Below, in pieces: positions 43,860 through 52,361 of a DNA stretch of 64,000 bases. The translations under genes and the position numbers were made by a program. The DNA is from an uncultured Oceanospirillales bacterium (GTDB lineage: Bacteria > Pseudomonadota > Gammaproteobacteria > Xanthomonadales > SZUA-36): the NCBI GenBank assembly GCA_913055655.1, contig CAJXKA010000006.1, positions 1-64,000 of the forward strand. The letters are read 5' to 3'. The notes under the pieces are model-generated. The model was not told the DNA's origin and did no database searches. It saw nothing but the letters and a program-made list of their open reading frames with translations. Position 1 is the first letter of the stretch; the number at the start of each line of letters is the position of its first letter.

Positions 43860-46145
43860 TCAAAACGCTGCGTCGCAGACTTCGGCCACTGGAATGAACA
43901 TCCGGTTGATATCCAGCTTCAGGCCGGCAATCAGCGCCATGGCACCCTCCTGCATTTTCAGGCCGATGCCAAAGGTAAACGCCGCCAGGCCGACATTGGC
44001 CGCGCCACAGCAGGCCAACGCCTTGCCCGACAACCCGGAACAGCCCGCCAGGCCATAGCCCAGCGCGAAGGCCGAGATCGAATGACCAATGACGGTCTCA
44101 ACCGAGACGCTGCCGCGCCCATCCGCGATCTGGCCCAGTGATTCACCGGAAGCCGGATCCACCCGCCACCACCCGATCATGTCTTCCGCCGGCGGCCGCT
44201 CCGGCATGACCAGGACATAGCCCCGGTTGATATCGGCGGCCATTGCCGCACGGGTATCCGCGCCATAGCCCGTGGTGTCCAGTCCGTTCCTGTCGCCCAC
44301 GGCGACGGTATCGATACCAGCCTCGCGGGCGCTATCAAACACCGTTTCCGTGTTCAGGTAGGTGTCACCCTCCATCAACACGCCTTCCACGCCGGTTTCC
44401 CAGATACCGGATTCCAGCGCCGCGACGGGATCGATAGCGGGCAGGTCACCGGAAAGGCTGACCGCGCGCCTGGGGTTGGTGACGATATCAATCGCCTCGA
44501 CCCACTCGCCCGGGTCGCCCAGGCCTTCGGTGTGCACCACGAGCGCGGGACCGGACCGGTAGTTGCGGTGTTGCGTGCCAATACCGTCCGCAGAATCCAG
44601 GACCGTGAACAGGGCCAGGTGCCCCGGCCAGCCGGCCGGCAGACCTGCCATGTCGCCTGCCGAGGCATCTCCGCCCCGCGCGATGGACACCCCCGCGGCG
44701 ATGCCGGGCCGTGACTCGAGAAACTGGCGATACGCGGAGTCAACCACGTAGCCGCGCGCGATTTCGCCGACCTGGACCATGAAGGTATGCCGACGTACCA
44801 GGGCGCGGACATCGTCATGGTCAGTCAGGTCCAGGTCTTCCGGCGGTTTTCCACTGGCACGGGCATTGGCGCCGATCCGGTCCATGGTCATGCGTCGGAA
44901 GGCACGCTCCTCACCCGACGGTGACACCAGCGTGAACTCGATCCATTGTGCGGTCAGCCGCGGGACCGCCGCGTCCTCATCAACACCCAGCGTGGCTTCC
45001 GCCAGGGAATCCCCCAGGGTCGCGAACAAACCGCCAGCGGGGCTGGCGGCCGCGAACGGGTCGATCAGGCTGGCCCGGTAGTCAAAAAAGCGCCCCCCGG
45101 GCGCCATTTCAGTGCCGAACCCGGGTGCAAACATGCGCGCTTCGCCGAGCAGGGTTTCAAAGTCCTTTCCCCGGGCGCCATCGTTGAGCATGGAGTCGGC
45201 AATATTGGTGAAGGTCAGCGGAACGCCGACCAGGTTGGCAATGGGACGCTCCCACGGCGCCGTGATCGCCAGGGCTTCGATGTCCTCGCCCTGCGTCTTC
45301 TCGACGAAAACCTGGAACCGGAGCTTGTGCAGCAAATCCTCCGGGATGTCATCCGTGATGTGCTGGCTGGCCGTGAGCCCCGGCAGCGGCGCCTCCTCCT
45401 GGAAGACCGGGTGCAGGTCGTCCCAGTCACTGCTCGCCGAGGCCCGGGTCTGCACCCAGAAATAGTCCCGTGCATCTTCGACAAGCGCGCGGTCCAGGGC
45501 CGATGTGTCGAACCGGGCGCCGGCCGCATCCATGGCAGCCTGGATCTGCTTCGACACCTTCGCCAGCGCCGCGGCCTCAGACCCGTCACCGCCACCTACC
45601 CGGTAAGGCGCTGCAATGTAATCCTTGTAGGCGGCGATCTGCTCGTCCGACAACGGGGCGTCGCCGCCCTGCCACTCGCCGAGGATGTCAAGCATCGCGG
45701 ACGCATCGCCAATGGGCGGTGGGGGGCTGATGTCCCGGCGCATGGCGCCGAGCACCTGCTTGGCCTGCGCCTCGTCCAGGTTCGCGCGCGCAATCCGCGC
45801 ATCGAAGCCAGCATCCCTCAACAGCTTGGCCAGGAGCACGGCCTGGTCCGCCGCGTTACCGGAGCGGCTGAGCAGCGTGCCCAGCGCACCGCGCATGACG
45901 CCCGGATAGACCTCGTAGGCAACATCGTCGCGAACGAACTGGAAAATTTCCGACTCGTCGAACGCCAGTTCGTTGAGTAGTGCGTCGAGATCAAACGCCG
46001 GGCGATACAACTCGTCGTTGATGGCTTCCATGAAGTCCGAGACGCGCTGGATGGATTGTTCCACCTCGTCGTCTTCGGCCACGGCCGGGCTGGCGATCCA
46101 GGTGGTCGCCAGCAACAGGCCGGTCAGCCAGGTGACCCTGGCCAT
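43860..46145 (-). CDS. exported transglutaminase-like protein, probably inactive
   Basis: A 761-residue exported protein (signal peptide to AVAED). Residues about 60-135 resemble a transglutaminase/cysteine-protease core: QFVRDDVAYEVYPGVMRG, then NAADQAVLLAKLLRDAGFDA, where active members carry a Cys in G-N-C but this protein has Ala. A catalytic role is therefore unlikely; such domains often bind or scaffold instead. The large C-terminal part (about 250-760) is unrecognised and ends with a hydrophobic glycine/cysteine-rich stretch (LAGCSGLSGKALACCGAANV). ATG 46145 shares its first base with the last base of the upstream gene's stop (TGATG). Confidence 0.7.
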   Translation of the reverse strand: MARVTWLTGLLLATTWIASPAVAEDDEVEQSIQRVSDFMEAINDELYRPAFDLDALLNELAFDESEIFQFVRDDVAYEVYPGVMRGALGTLLSRSGNAADQAVLLAKLLRDAGFDARIARANLDEAQAKQVLGAMRRDISPPPPIGDASAMLDILGEWQGGDAPLSDEQIAAYKDYIAAPYRVGGGDGSEAAALAKVSKQIQAAMDAAGARFDTSALDRALVEDARDYFWVQTRASASSDWDDLHPVFQEEAPLPGLTASQHITDDIPEDLLHKLRFQVFVEKTQGEDIEALAITAPWERPIANLVGVPLTFTNIADSMLNDGARGKDFETLLGEARMFAPGFGTEMAPGGRFFDYRASLIDPFAAASPAGGLFATLGDSLAEATLGVDEDAAVPRLTAQWIEFTLVSPSGEERAFRRMTMDRIGANARASGKPPEDLDLTDHDDVRALVRRHTFMVQVGEIARGYVVDSAYRQFLESRPGIAAGVSIARGGDASAGDMAGLPAGWPGHLALFTVLDSADGIGTQHRNYRSGPALVVHTEGLGDPGEWVEAIDIVTNPRRAVSLSGDLPAIDPVAALESGIWETGVEGVLMEGDTYLNTETVFDSAREAGIDTVAVGDRNGLDTTGYGADTRAAMAADINRGYVLVMPERPPAEDMIGWWRVDPASGESLGQIADGRGSVSVETVIGHSISAFALGYGLAGCSGLSGKALACCGAANVGLAAFTFGIGLKMQEGAMALIAGLKLDINRMFIPVAEVCDAAF

Positions 46146-47677
46146 CACTTCGCGTCCACTTTCGCCGACAGCACTCCGATCAGCTGCGGCGTGACCTCGC
46201 CGGTGACCGCCATGCCGTTCTCGGCCTGGAACTGCGAGATGGCGACGACGGTGGCGGTGTCGATGTTGCCGCTGGTGTTGCCGGGTTCGTAACCCAGGGC
46301 CTGCAGCATGCGCTGCGCGCTCTGGCCCAGGTCGTCCGACATCATGTCGGCGGAGGCGGCGGAAGCGGCCGAAGCACCCGATGCAGCCGCGGCATTGCCG
46401 GCCGCTGCGCCCGAATCGGCCGCGGCGGCGCCGCCGAACAGGCCGCCCAGGCCCATGCTCTCCATGGCCTCGCGCTGCTCGGGCGTCATGTTTTCCATCG
46501 CCTTGTTCAGCTCGCCCATGGCGTCGTTCATGGCCTCGTTGGCCTCGGCGGACTGCTCGGCCGACATGCCGGCGTTAGCCGGGGCCGCGCCCTGCTGGCC
46601 ACCCATGGCTTCGTCGATCTGTTCCGTGATGGACGACACCTCGTAGCCCTCGGGCACGATTGTGCGCGCGCACTCGCCGGAATCCATCGAACCGACCTGC
46701 AGCGTTTCGATCAGCGATGTCGAGAAACTGTTCATGCCCATCGGTGCCTGCACGCGGGTTCTCGTTTCCAGCGGGATGCCTGCCTTCACCAGGCCGGCCA
46801 GGTTGCGGATCATGCCGCTGAAGAAACTGTTGCCCAGCCCGTCGTCGGTGATGCCGGCCAGGTTGTCGTAGAAGTCGCTGACGATATCGGCGCCCGGTGC
46901 ATCCGCGGCCAGCCAGGCCGAGCCGCTGGTGGTGACCTTCATCATGTCGGACATGTTGCCCAGCATGCCGGCCATGGCACCGCCGGCATCGCCGCCCATC
47001 TGTTGCATGATCTGGTCACCCATGCTCATGGTGTAGTGGTAGGTGTGCTCCTCGGTGTCGTAACCGATAATGGATTTTGCCTGGCCCGTGGATTCCATCG
47101 ACAGGTCGGTCGCCTCACCCGCCCCCGTCACCGACTGCAGGCGGCCGATGTCGTAGTTCATCAGCAGGTTGTAGGCCTCGCCGGCGTTGTAGTCGACCAT
47201 CTCCATGATCGCCTCGCCCGAATCGGGCACCAGGCGAATGGCCATGCCGTTGGCGGGCGTTTCCATGCGCATCATGCAGCCGGCGTAGATCAGCGTAAAC
47301 GTGGAACTGGTCGACTCGGGTGTCTGGTCCGGGTCGCGGCAAATTTCTTCCATGGCGCTGCCCAGCGACTCGCGCGCCTCGCCCGCCAGGTCCGACGGCA
47401 CACCCGCCCGGGCCATCTGGTTGGCCAGTTCGACCTCGGCCATGCCGGCATACTGGCCGGCGATGCTGGCCGCATCGCACACCTGCCGAAGCGTGACGGT
47501 CTGCCCGCCCATCTGGTTCTGCGGCTGCGGGCCGGTCTCCGATTCGGTCATGGTGCCGGTCAGGATGACGCGCTGGTCGGCCTGCGCGGCAGCGGACGCC
47601 AGGGCCAGCGAGGCCACGGCGGTGGCGATGGCGACATTGAGGGAACGGCGGGCAAACGAACGATGATGGGTAGACAT
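46145..47677 (-). CDS. exported DUF4412-like protein with peptidoglycan-binding-like tail
   Basis: About 510 residues with a signal peptide (SLALASAAAQA). The core has the methionine-rich, beta-stranded look of DUF4412-type proteins (MSMGDQIMQQMGGDAGGAMA). It continues to a low-complexity Ala-rich linker (about 395-440) and a C-terminal 55-residue PG_binding_1-like domain (LQALGYEPGNTSGNIDTAT, ISQFQAENGMAVTGE). That tail is closely similar to the one at the end of the 28710 gene product. The in-frame GTG 47689 is too close to AAGGAGGA; ATG 47677 is preferred. First gene of the likely operon with the transglutaminase-like and Yip1 genes. Confidence 0.75.
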   Translation of the reverse strand: MSTHHRSFARRSLNVAIATAVASLALASAAAQADQRVILTGTMTESETGPQPQNQMGGQTVTLRQVCDAASIAGQYAGMAEVELANQMARAGVPSDLAGEARESLGSAMEEICRDPDQTPESTSSTFTLIYAGCMMRMETPANGMAIRLVPDSGEAIMEMVDYNAGEAYNLLMNYDIGRLQSVTGAGEATDLSMESTGQAKSIIGYDTEEHTYHYTMSMGDQIMQQMGGDAGGAMAGMLGNMSDMMKVTTSGSAWLAADAPGADIVSDFYDNLAGITDDGLGNSFFSGMIRNLAGLVKAGIPLETRTRVQAPMGMNSFSTSLIETLQVGSMDSGECARTIVPEGYEVSSITEQIDEAMGGQQGAAPANAGMSAEQSAEANEAMNDAMGELNKAMENMTPEQREAMESMGLGGLFGGAAAADSGAAAGNAAAASGASAASAASADMMSDDLGQSAQRMLQALGYEPGNTSGNIDTATVVAISQFQAENGMAVTGEVTPQLIGVLSAKVDAK

Positions 47678-47814
47678 GGTTTTCGACACTCCTCCTTGTT
47701 GTCACGCCCGATCCGACAGTGCGCCTGCGGGCGTTGGGTCAAGTTACGGTATCAAGAATACTCATAATCAGGCGAATCTTCTGCCCGTCGCGCCGCATTT
47801 CCACGCAAGCGCAC

Positions 47815-48699
47815 TCATTGGTGGAACCAGCTACTAAACTCCAGCGTAATCGAGGTGAAATCCCCGCCAGGTTCGAAGTTCCACACCAGCCCCAGGCGCT
47901 CCACGGCCAGGAACCCCCAGCGAAACTCGCCACCGGGCCGGCCGATGGCCAGCCCCAGTTCCACGGTGTCGCCCACCGCCTTGAGGGTGCTCTCGCCCCC
48001 GCGCAGCCCAAAGTCGGCGGTGTCGTCGATCGCGCGGTACCCGGCCTGCACATACAGGTCCAGTGGTTCGCCGCCCGGCCGCGGTAACGGGTGTGCGTAC
48101 TCACCACCGGTGAAGAGGTTCCACAGCCCGCCCGACGGCGCGCCCTGCGGATCGAAACCCGCGTAGCCCGCGCCCACCAGGAACGACCAGCGCTGGTCCG
48201 CGTCCAGCCAGTAACGACCTTTCACCCCGCCGTAGTAAATCCAGGCTTCCGGCCCGTCGCCGATGCTGACGCCGCGTCCGAAATGCAGGTACGGCCGCAG
48301 CGCCCAGCGCTCACTCAGGGGAATTTCGGCCTCGATGCCGGGTGTAAAACTGAAAGTGCCGAAGTTGTCCGGGTTGATAATGCCCGGGTCCAGGTCCAGC
48401 TCGAACAGCCCCAGCGAACCGGCCCAGTTGATGGACCAGCCGGCAGCTTCCAGGCCCCGGCCCGAAAAGTCCGTTTCCCGCAGGGTCTGCGTGTACGGCG
48501 CGTAGATGATGAAGGCGTCTCGACCGTCGCCCAGTGTGTACCAGCCGGTCCCCAGCACCGGCGCCAGCGCCCAGTTGACCGGCGCGGCACTGTCTTCCAG
48601 CGCGGCCTGGTCCTGCGCCAGCACATCGGTGCCGGGAAAACTCGCCAGCAGCAACACGGCGAAATACCTGGATGACAGTATTTGGCGGACAATGCTCAA
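47815..48699 (-). CDS. outer-membrane beta-barrel protein of unknown function
   Basis: A 294-residue exported protein with a signal peptide ending near DVLAQ. The mature part has about ten amphipathic strands with aromatic girdle residues (GWYTLGDGRDAFIIYAPY, WALRPYLHFGRGVSIG, YYGGVKGRYWLDADQRWSF) and finishes with the strand ITLEFSSWFHQ, though without the usual terminal Phe. It resembles barrel proteins of the MipA/OmpV size class, but no family is claimed. The start is TTG at 48699, with no strong ribosome-binding site; it is not clearly linked to the next operon. Confidence 0.68.
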   Translation of the reverse strand: MSIVRQILSSRYFAVLLLASFPGTDVLAQDQAALEDSAAPVNWALAPVLGTGWYTLGDGRDAFIIYAPYTQTLRETDFSGRGLEAAGWSINWAGSLGLFELDLDPGIINPDNFGTFSFTPGIEAEIPLSERWALRPYLHFGRGVSIGDGPEAWIYYGGVKGRYWLDADQRWSFLVGAGYAGFDPQGAPSGGLWNLFTGGEYAHPLPRPGGEPLDLYVQAGYRAIDDTADFGLRGGESTLKAVGDTVELGLAIGRPGGEFRWGFLAVERLGLVWNFEPGGDFTSITLEFSSWFHQ

Positions 48700-48794
48700 T
48701 GACTTACGGCCTTCGCGCCCAGTTGGTGGTGCCCTTATTCTAACGGTGCCACAACCGATAAACCGCCACTCGCCGGATGGGGGAACACATGATT

Positions 48795-48847
48795 ACGGGT
48801 GACGGGTGACGGGTGACGGGTGACGGGTGACGGGTGACGGGTGACGG
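48795..48847. repeat. tandem heptamer repeat (ACGGGTG)7.5
   Basis: Seven full copies of ACGGGTG plus ACGG lie in the 422-base gap 48700-49121, which otherwise shows no gene except the RBS region of the BON gene near 49106-49112. The same heptamer occurs three times inside the DUF819 gene at 57431. The repeat count is likely variable between strains by slippage. Confidence 0.95.
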
Positions 48848-49121
48848 AACGGAGCTTTGCAGCCCGCAGCCACCCACTCCAGCTTTTTTTAGCGGAATTC
48901 GCGTGATTTGCGGAATCTGCGTTAAAAAGCCCGAAGCGACTCCCCGCCAACGCCAACGACACCCGCAACCGGCAGCGCCAATAAATTGGGGCGCCAGCCC
49001 GCCCTCTCGGACGGGTCCGGCGCCCCGGTCCCCCCTTCGTAACGGAATACGACTGGCCGTGGAAAAAGTTGGTGGAGTAGAATTCATCTCCCCTTTCATT
49101 CCATGCGGATGGAGTCACACC

Positions 49122-49655
49122 ATGAACCGAATCACCCGATTTCTCGCCTGCGCCTTCGTGGCTGTTGCGTTTCCGGTGGCCGCACAGGACAGCAAGACGG
49201 CTGGCGAACACGTTGATGACACCTGGATTCACACCAAGGTGAAGGCCAACCTGGCCACCAACCAGGGTGGCAGCGTCAACATCGAAGTCTACAACGGCTA
49301 CGTGCAGCTGGCGGCCTATACGACCAACCCGGAGCTCAAGGAGCGGCTGCCGAAACTGGCGGCCGAGATTACCGGCGTGAAGAAGGTGCTGAACCGGATT
49401 TACGTGGTCGAGGACCACCGCAGCGCCGGCACCATGCTGGATGATGGCGTCCTGTCCACCAAGGTGAAGTCGGCCGTTGCCGACGGTGACCTTTCACGCG
49501 GTGCCGACGTTAACGTCGAAGTGAACCGGGGCGTGGTGCTGCTGAGCGGGTTCGTCGACAGCACCGAGGTGCGCGACGAGGCCATCAAGCTGGCCGGCGA
49601 GGTGAAAGGCGTCGAGAAAGTCATCAACGGAATGGACCTGAAACCGACCGACTGA
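49122..49655 (+). CDS. periplasmic double BON-domain protein (OsmY-like)
   Basis: A 177-residue protein: a signal peptide (FVAVAFPVAAQ) followed by two BON domains at about 32-98 (DDTWIHTKVKANLAT, then VNIEVYNGYVQLAA) and 107-175 (DDGVLSTKVKSAVADGD, then DVNVEVNRGVVLLSGFV). Double-BON proteins such as OsmY protect the periplasm and envelope under osmotic or other stress. GGATGGAG is upstream of ATG 49122; the longer open frame to 48834 spans the repeat region and is not used. A hairpin terminator follows at 49681. Confidence 0.9.
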   Translation: MNRITRFLACAFVAVAFPVAAQDSKTAGEHVDDTWIHTKVKANLATNQGGSVNIEVYNGYVQLAAYTTNPELKERLPKLAAEITGVKKVLNRIYVVEDHRSAGTMLDDGVLSTKVKSAVADGDLSRGADVNVEVNRGVVLLSGFVDSTEVRDEAIKLAGEVKGVEKVINGMDLKPTD

Positions 49656-49680
49656 TTTTCGGCCACCATCCGGGGTCATG

Positions 49681-49710
49681 AGGCCAGGGTCGCCATCGCG
49701 GCTCTGGCCT
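49681..49710 (+). terminator. hairpin terminator after the BON gene
   Basis: AGGCCAGGGTCGC and GCGGCTCTGGCCT pair over 13 positions (two G-T pairs) with a four-base loop CATC. A T/A-rich run follows, beginning TTATATC, which also contains the first hip operator. Confidence 0.65.
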
Positions 49711-49713
49711 TAT

Positions 49714-49854
49714 ATCATTTATGATTTATATTTTGCATAAAACCCATATATAGATCATAAATGATCTGTTTTTCCAAAATACCGATATCTATTCATCTGA
49801 ATATCATTTATTATAGTTTTATGCCTATAAAGGCTATTTTTAATCATAAATGAT
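49714..49854 (+). promoter_or_regulatory. four-site palindromic operator array of hipBA
   Basis: The 12-base element ATCATTTATGAT or its complement ATCATAAATGAT occurs at 49714-49725, 49754-49765 and 49843-49854, with a near copy (ATCATTTATTAT) at 49803-49814. Starts are 40, 49 and 40 bases apart, four to five helical turns. The last site abuts the hipB ATG at 49855, leaving no room for a ribosome-binding site. Sites of this symmetry suit a HipB dimer, as in E. coli where several operators precede hipBA. Confidence 0.8.
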
Positions 49855-50190
49855 ATGAAAATACAAAACCTGACCCCGCTGGACAGCGCGCTCGCCGAGC
49901 TGGGCCGCCGCCTGGCGCTGGCCCGCAAGACGCGGGGCATGTCCCAACAGGAACTGGCCGATGCGGCCGGCATCGGCGTCGCCACGCTGCGTCGCATCGA
50001 GGGTGGCAACGACAGCCAGCTGGGCAGCTGGATCAAGGCGCTCGGCGCGCTCGACCTGATCGATGCCGTGGACCAGTTACTGCCTGAAGAAATCCGCTCA
50101 CCCATGGCCGATGTGAAGGCCGCCAGCAAGCGAAGGCGCGCCGGTGAACCGGAAGAACCAACAGATCCCTGGGGCGGCCAGGCCCCGTGA
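49855..50190 (+). CDS. hipB: HipB-like antitoxin, XRE-family repressor
   Basis: A 111-residue protein with a Cro/C1 HTH (about 12-66: LGRRLALARKTRGMSQQELA and GIGVATLRRIEGGNDSQL), followed by a polar tail with basic and acidic patches. HipB binds operators and neutralises HipA. It overlaps the next gene by four bases (GTGA). The start ATG directly touches the last operator and lacks a Shine-Dalgarno sequence, so the transcript may be nearly leaderless. Confidence 0.88.
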   Translation: MKIQNLTPLDSALAELGRRLALARKTRGMSQQELADAAGIGVATLRRIEGGNDSQLGSWIKALGALDLIDAVDQLLPEEIRSPMADVKAASKRRRAGEPEEPTDPWGGQAP

Positions 50191-51482
50191 GCACGGCGCA
50201 GGCCAGGCTCTGGGGCCGCACGGTCGGCTACGTGTCGATGGACGACGCCGAGCCCTTCGGCCGCTTCGAGTGGGACCCTGAATTCGTAAGACTGGGCATC
50301 AACCCTGCGCCGTTGCAAATGCCGCTGCAGCGAGGCCGAATCTTCCAGTTCCGTGACCTGTCCATACGCACTTTCCACGGGTTGCCCGGCCTGCTGGCCG
50401 ACGCCCTGCCTGACAAGTACGGTAACGCGCTGATCAACGTCTGGCTGGCCAGGAACGGTCGCACACCGGACCAGTTCAACGCCGTGGACCGACTGTGCTA
50501 CACCGGCCGGCGCGGCATGGGCGCGCTGGAGTTTGAACCGACCCTTTCGCCCACCAGCACCCACCAGGACTCGCTCCAGGTCGACCAGCTGGTGGAACTG
50601 GCCAGCCTGGCGTTCGCCAGCCGTGAAACGCTGCAGGTCCGCCTGGACGAAGGCCTTGGCGACGAACCACTGCTCGAACTGCTCAGCATCGGCACCTCCG
50701 CCGGCGGCGCCCGGGCCAAGGCCGTGATCGGCTACAACCCGAAAACCCAGGACGTCCGCTCGGGGCAGCTCGACCTGCCCGCCGGCTACGAGCACTGGCT
50801 GATCAAGTTCGACGGCGTGAAGTTCAGCGGCGACTGGGGCGTGGCCGACCCCGCCGGTTACGGCCTGCTGGAGTACAGCTACTACCAGGTGGCCAGGGAG
50901 TGCGGCATCGATATCAGCGAATGCCGGCTGCTGTCGGAAAACGGCCGCAATCATTTCATGACCCGGCGCTTCGACCGCACGCCGGAGGGCAAGAAAGTCT
51001 TCGTCCAGTCCCTCGGCGCGCTGGCCCATTTCGACTATTACGAAAGCGGCCACTACAGCTACGAGCAGCTGTTCATGACCATGAAACAGCTGGGCATGTC
51101 GATGCCCGACATCGAGGAACAGTTCCGGCGCGTGGTGTTCAACGTGGTCGGCTGCAACCAGGACGACCACGTCAAGAATTTCGGCTTCATCATGAACGCC
51201 GACGGCAGCTGGCGCATCGCCCCGGCCTATGACCTGTGCCACGCCGAGGGCAGCGCCTTCACCCGCTTCCACCAGCTCAGCATCAACGGCAAGACCACGG
51301 GATTCGAAATGGCCGACCTGAAACACCTGGCCGAGTACGCGGGACTACCCCGCAACCGGGAAAAGGTGGTCGTGGAGCGCACCGTGCAGGCGTTTCGCGG
51401 ATGGACGACGATCGCAGCACAGCTGGATATCCCCGAAATGCTTCAGGCGCACGTCACATCAACCTTGCGCCTGGACTGGTAA
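50187..51482 (+). CDS. hipA: HipA-like serine/threonine kinase toxin
   Basis: A 431-residue protein of the full HipA layout. The N-terminal part reads LWGRTVGYVSMDDAEPFGRF. The central part carries GRRGMGALEFEPTLSP and the phosphate-binding GTSAGGARAKAVIGYN. The kinase core has RRFDRTPEGKK, the catalytic VGCNQDDHVKNFGF (Asp near residue 324) and APAYDLCHAEG. HipA phosphorylates aminoacyl-tRNA synthetases (GltX in E. coli) and produces tolerance. The start is GTG at 50187, overlapping the hipB stop. The length (431) is close to HipA (440). Confidence 0.93.
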   Translation: MSTAQARLWGRTVGYVSMDDAEPFGRFEWDPEFVRLGINPAPLQMPLQRGRIFQFRDLSIRTFHGLPGLLADALPDKYGNALINVWLARNGRTPDQFNAVDRLCYTGRRGMGALEFEPTLSPTSTHQDSLQVDQLVELASLAFASRETLQVRLDEGLGDEPLLELLSIGTSAGGARAKAVIGYNPKTQDVRSGQLDLPAGYEHWLIKFDGVKFSGDWGVADPAGYGLLEYSYYQVARECGIDISECRLLSENGRNHFMTRRFDRTPEGKKVFVQSLGALAHFDYYESGHYSYEQLFMTMKQLGMSMPDIEEQFRRVVFNVVGCNQDDHVKNFGFIMNADGSWRIAPAYDLCHAEGSAFTRFHQLSINGKTTGFEMADLKHLAEYAGLPRNREKVVVERTVQAFRGWTTIAAQLDIPEMLQAHVTSTLRLDW

Positions 51483-51513
51483 TCGACGTCACCAGCCGGG
51501 TGGCTTTACACGC

Positions 51514-51720
51514 CTAGAGCAACCAGTTTTCTCCGTGGAACCCGATCTCCCGCCGGCCACGGAAAAACCGGCTGGCATCGGTGGCGAATCGAATGTAGTC
51601 CAGCCTGGCGCGTGGTGTCGGCTGAACAATTCGCTGGGAAACTTCCAGTTCAGGCTGCGCCAGGGCACCCGGGCCAAGCGACTCGAGGGCTTCTCGTTCA
51701 TGCCGCGTCAGTTGTGTCAT
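51514..51720 (-). CDS. small protein coupled to the AbiEii-like nucleotidyltransferase
   Basis: A 68-residue basic protein (LTRHEREALESLGPGALAQP at the start, IRFATDASRFFRGRREIGFH near the end). Its ATG overlaps the stop of the upstream nucleotidyltransferase gene (ATGA). Small partners next to AbiEii/MenT-like nucleotidyltransferases are often antitoxins, but this one is downstream rather than upstream and shows no known antitoxin motif, so its role is open. Confidence 0.6.
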   Translation of the reverse strand: MTQLTRHEREALESLGPGALAQPELEVSQRIVQPTPRARLDYIRFATDASRFFRGRREIGFHGENWLL

Positions 51721-52259
51721 GTTTCACCTTTCAGTATGTCCAGCAGGTCCCGCTTTCCAAACAGGTCGAAGTACTCCCCGATCAGCTTCCAGTCCAGCGA
51801 CTGACCCAACGCTCCGGCGCTTCGAACCAGCAGGCGAATATCCAGCCAGTCCTGGTCGTACCGGGACGGGTCGTTGCACATGGCCTGGACCTTGAGGCCT
51901 ATGATGTCCTCGGTGGCCGCCACGGGCAGGCTCAGTCCACCCTCGACCGTCATCCGCTCGGCACGCTCCAGCATGGCCATTGCCGGCTTCCGAAACGCGT
52001 GCAGCAAATCGATGCGCCAGTTCAGGTCGTCGCGACGATAGTGAGAAACATTTTCCGAGTGAAAATAACGTGCAAAAGAAAGCGCCCGAAGCACCTCGTC
52101 TGCAGTCTCGAGATCCTCTAACGCCAGGATGAAGTCCAGGTCCAGGGTCGCCCGCTGCACACCGCGCATGGCCATGCCGAACCCGCCGATGAGCGCGTAG
52201 CGCACAGACTCATCGTCAAGACGCCGGCAGAGGTTTGGGAGAACTCGGAAAAAATCCAT
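51717..52259 (-). CDS. AbiEii/MenT-type nucleotidyltransferase, putative toxin
   Basis: A 180-residue protein with the nucleotidyltransferase signature: GGFGMAMRGVQRATLDLDFI (glycine motif followed by the D-x-D acidic pair), then LNWRIDLLHAFRKP, VAATEDIIGLKVQA and DWLDIRLLVRSAG. This is the minimal DUF1814/DUF6036-like form found in type IV toxin-antitoxin and abortive-infection loci, here about 180 residues versus 250-300 for AbiEii. It uses ATP, GTP or CTP to modify RNA or protein in known cases. It is coupled to the 68-residue gene downstream. Confidence 0.8.
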   Translation of the reverse strand: MDFFRVLPNLCRRLDDESVRYALIGGFGMAMRGVQRATLDLDFILALEDLETADEVLRALSFARYFHSENVSHYRRDDLNWRIDLLHAFRKPAMAMLERAERMTVEGGLSLPVAATEDIIGLKVQAMCNDPSRYDQDWLDIRLLVRSAGALGQSLDWKLIGEYFDLFGKRDLLDILKGET

Positions 52260-52361
52260 TACCAGGTGCTTGAAACCCTTCAGGTTGCGGATGCTTCATT
52301 CTACGTGTTGTGCGCCAGATATCGACAAGCGTACGCACACCGAGCCCCGAACCGGGCAACG

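Noticed and set aside
43860..46145. Calling the transglutaminase-like protein an active enzyme
   Set aside because: The position normally occupied by the catalytic Cys is Ala in GNAADQAVLLAKLL.
48795..48847. Possible CRISPR-like array
   Set aside because: Pure 7-base tandem repeat without spacers; no cas genes in the window.
49714..49854. Possible CRISPR or integron attC-like repeat set
   Set aside because: The sites are 12-base palindromes directly before hipB; they fit repressor operators and no integrase or cas gene is near.
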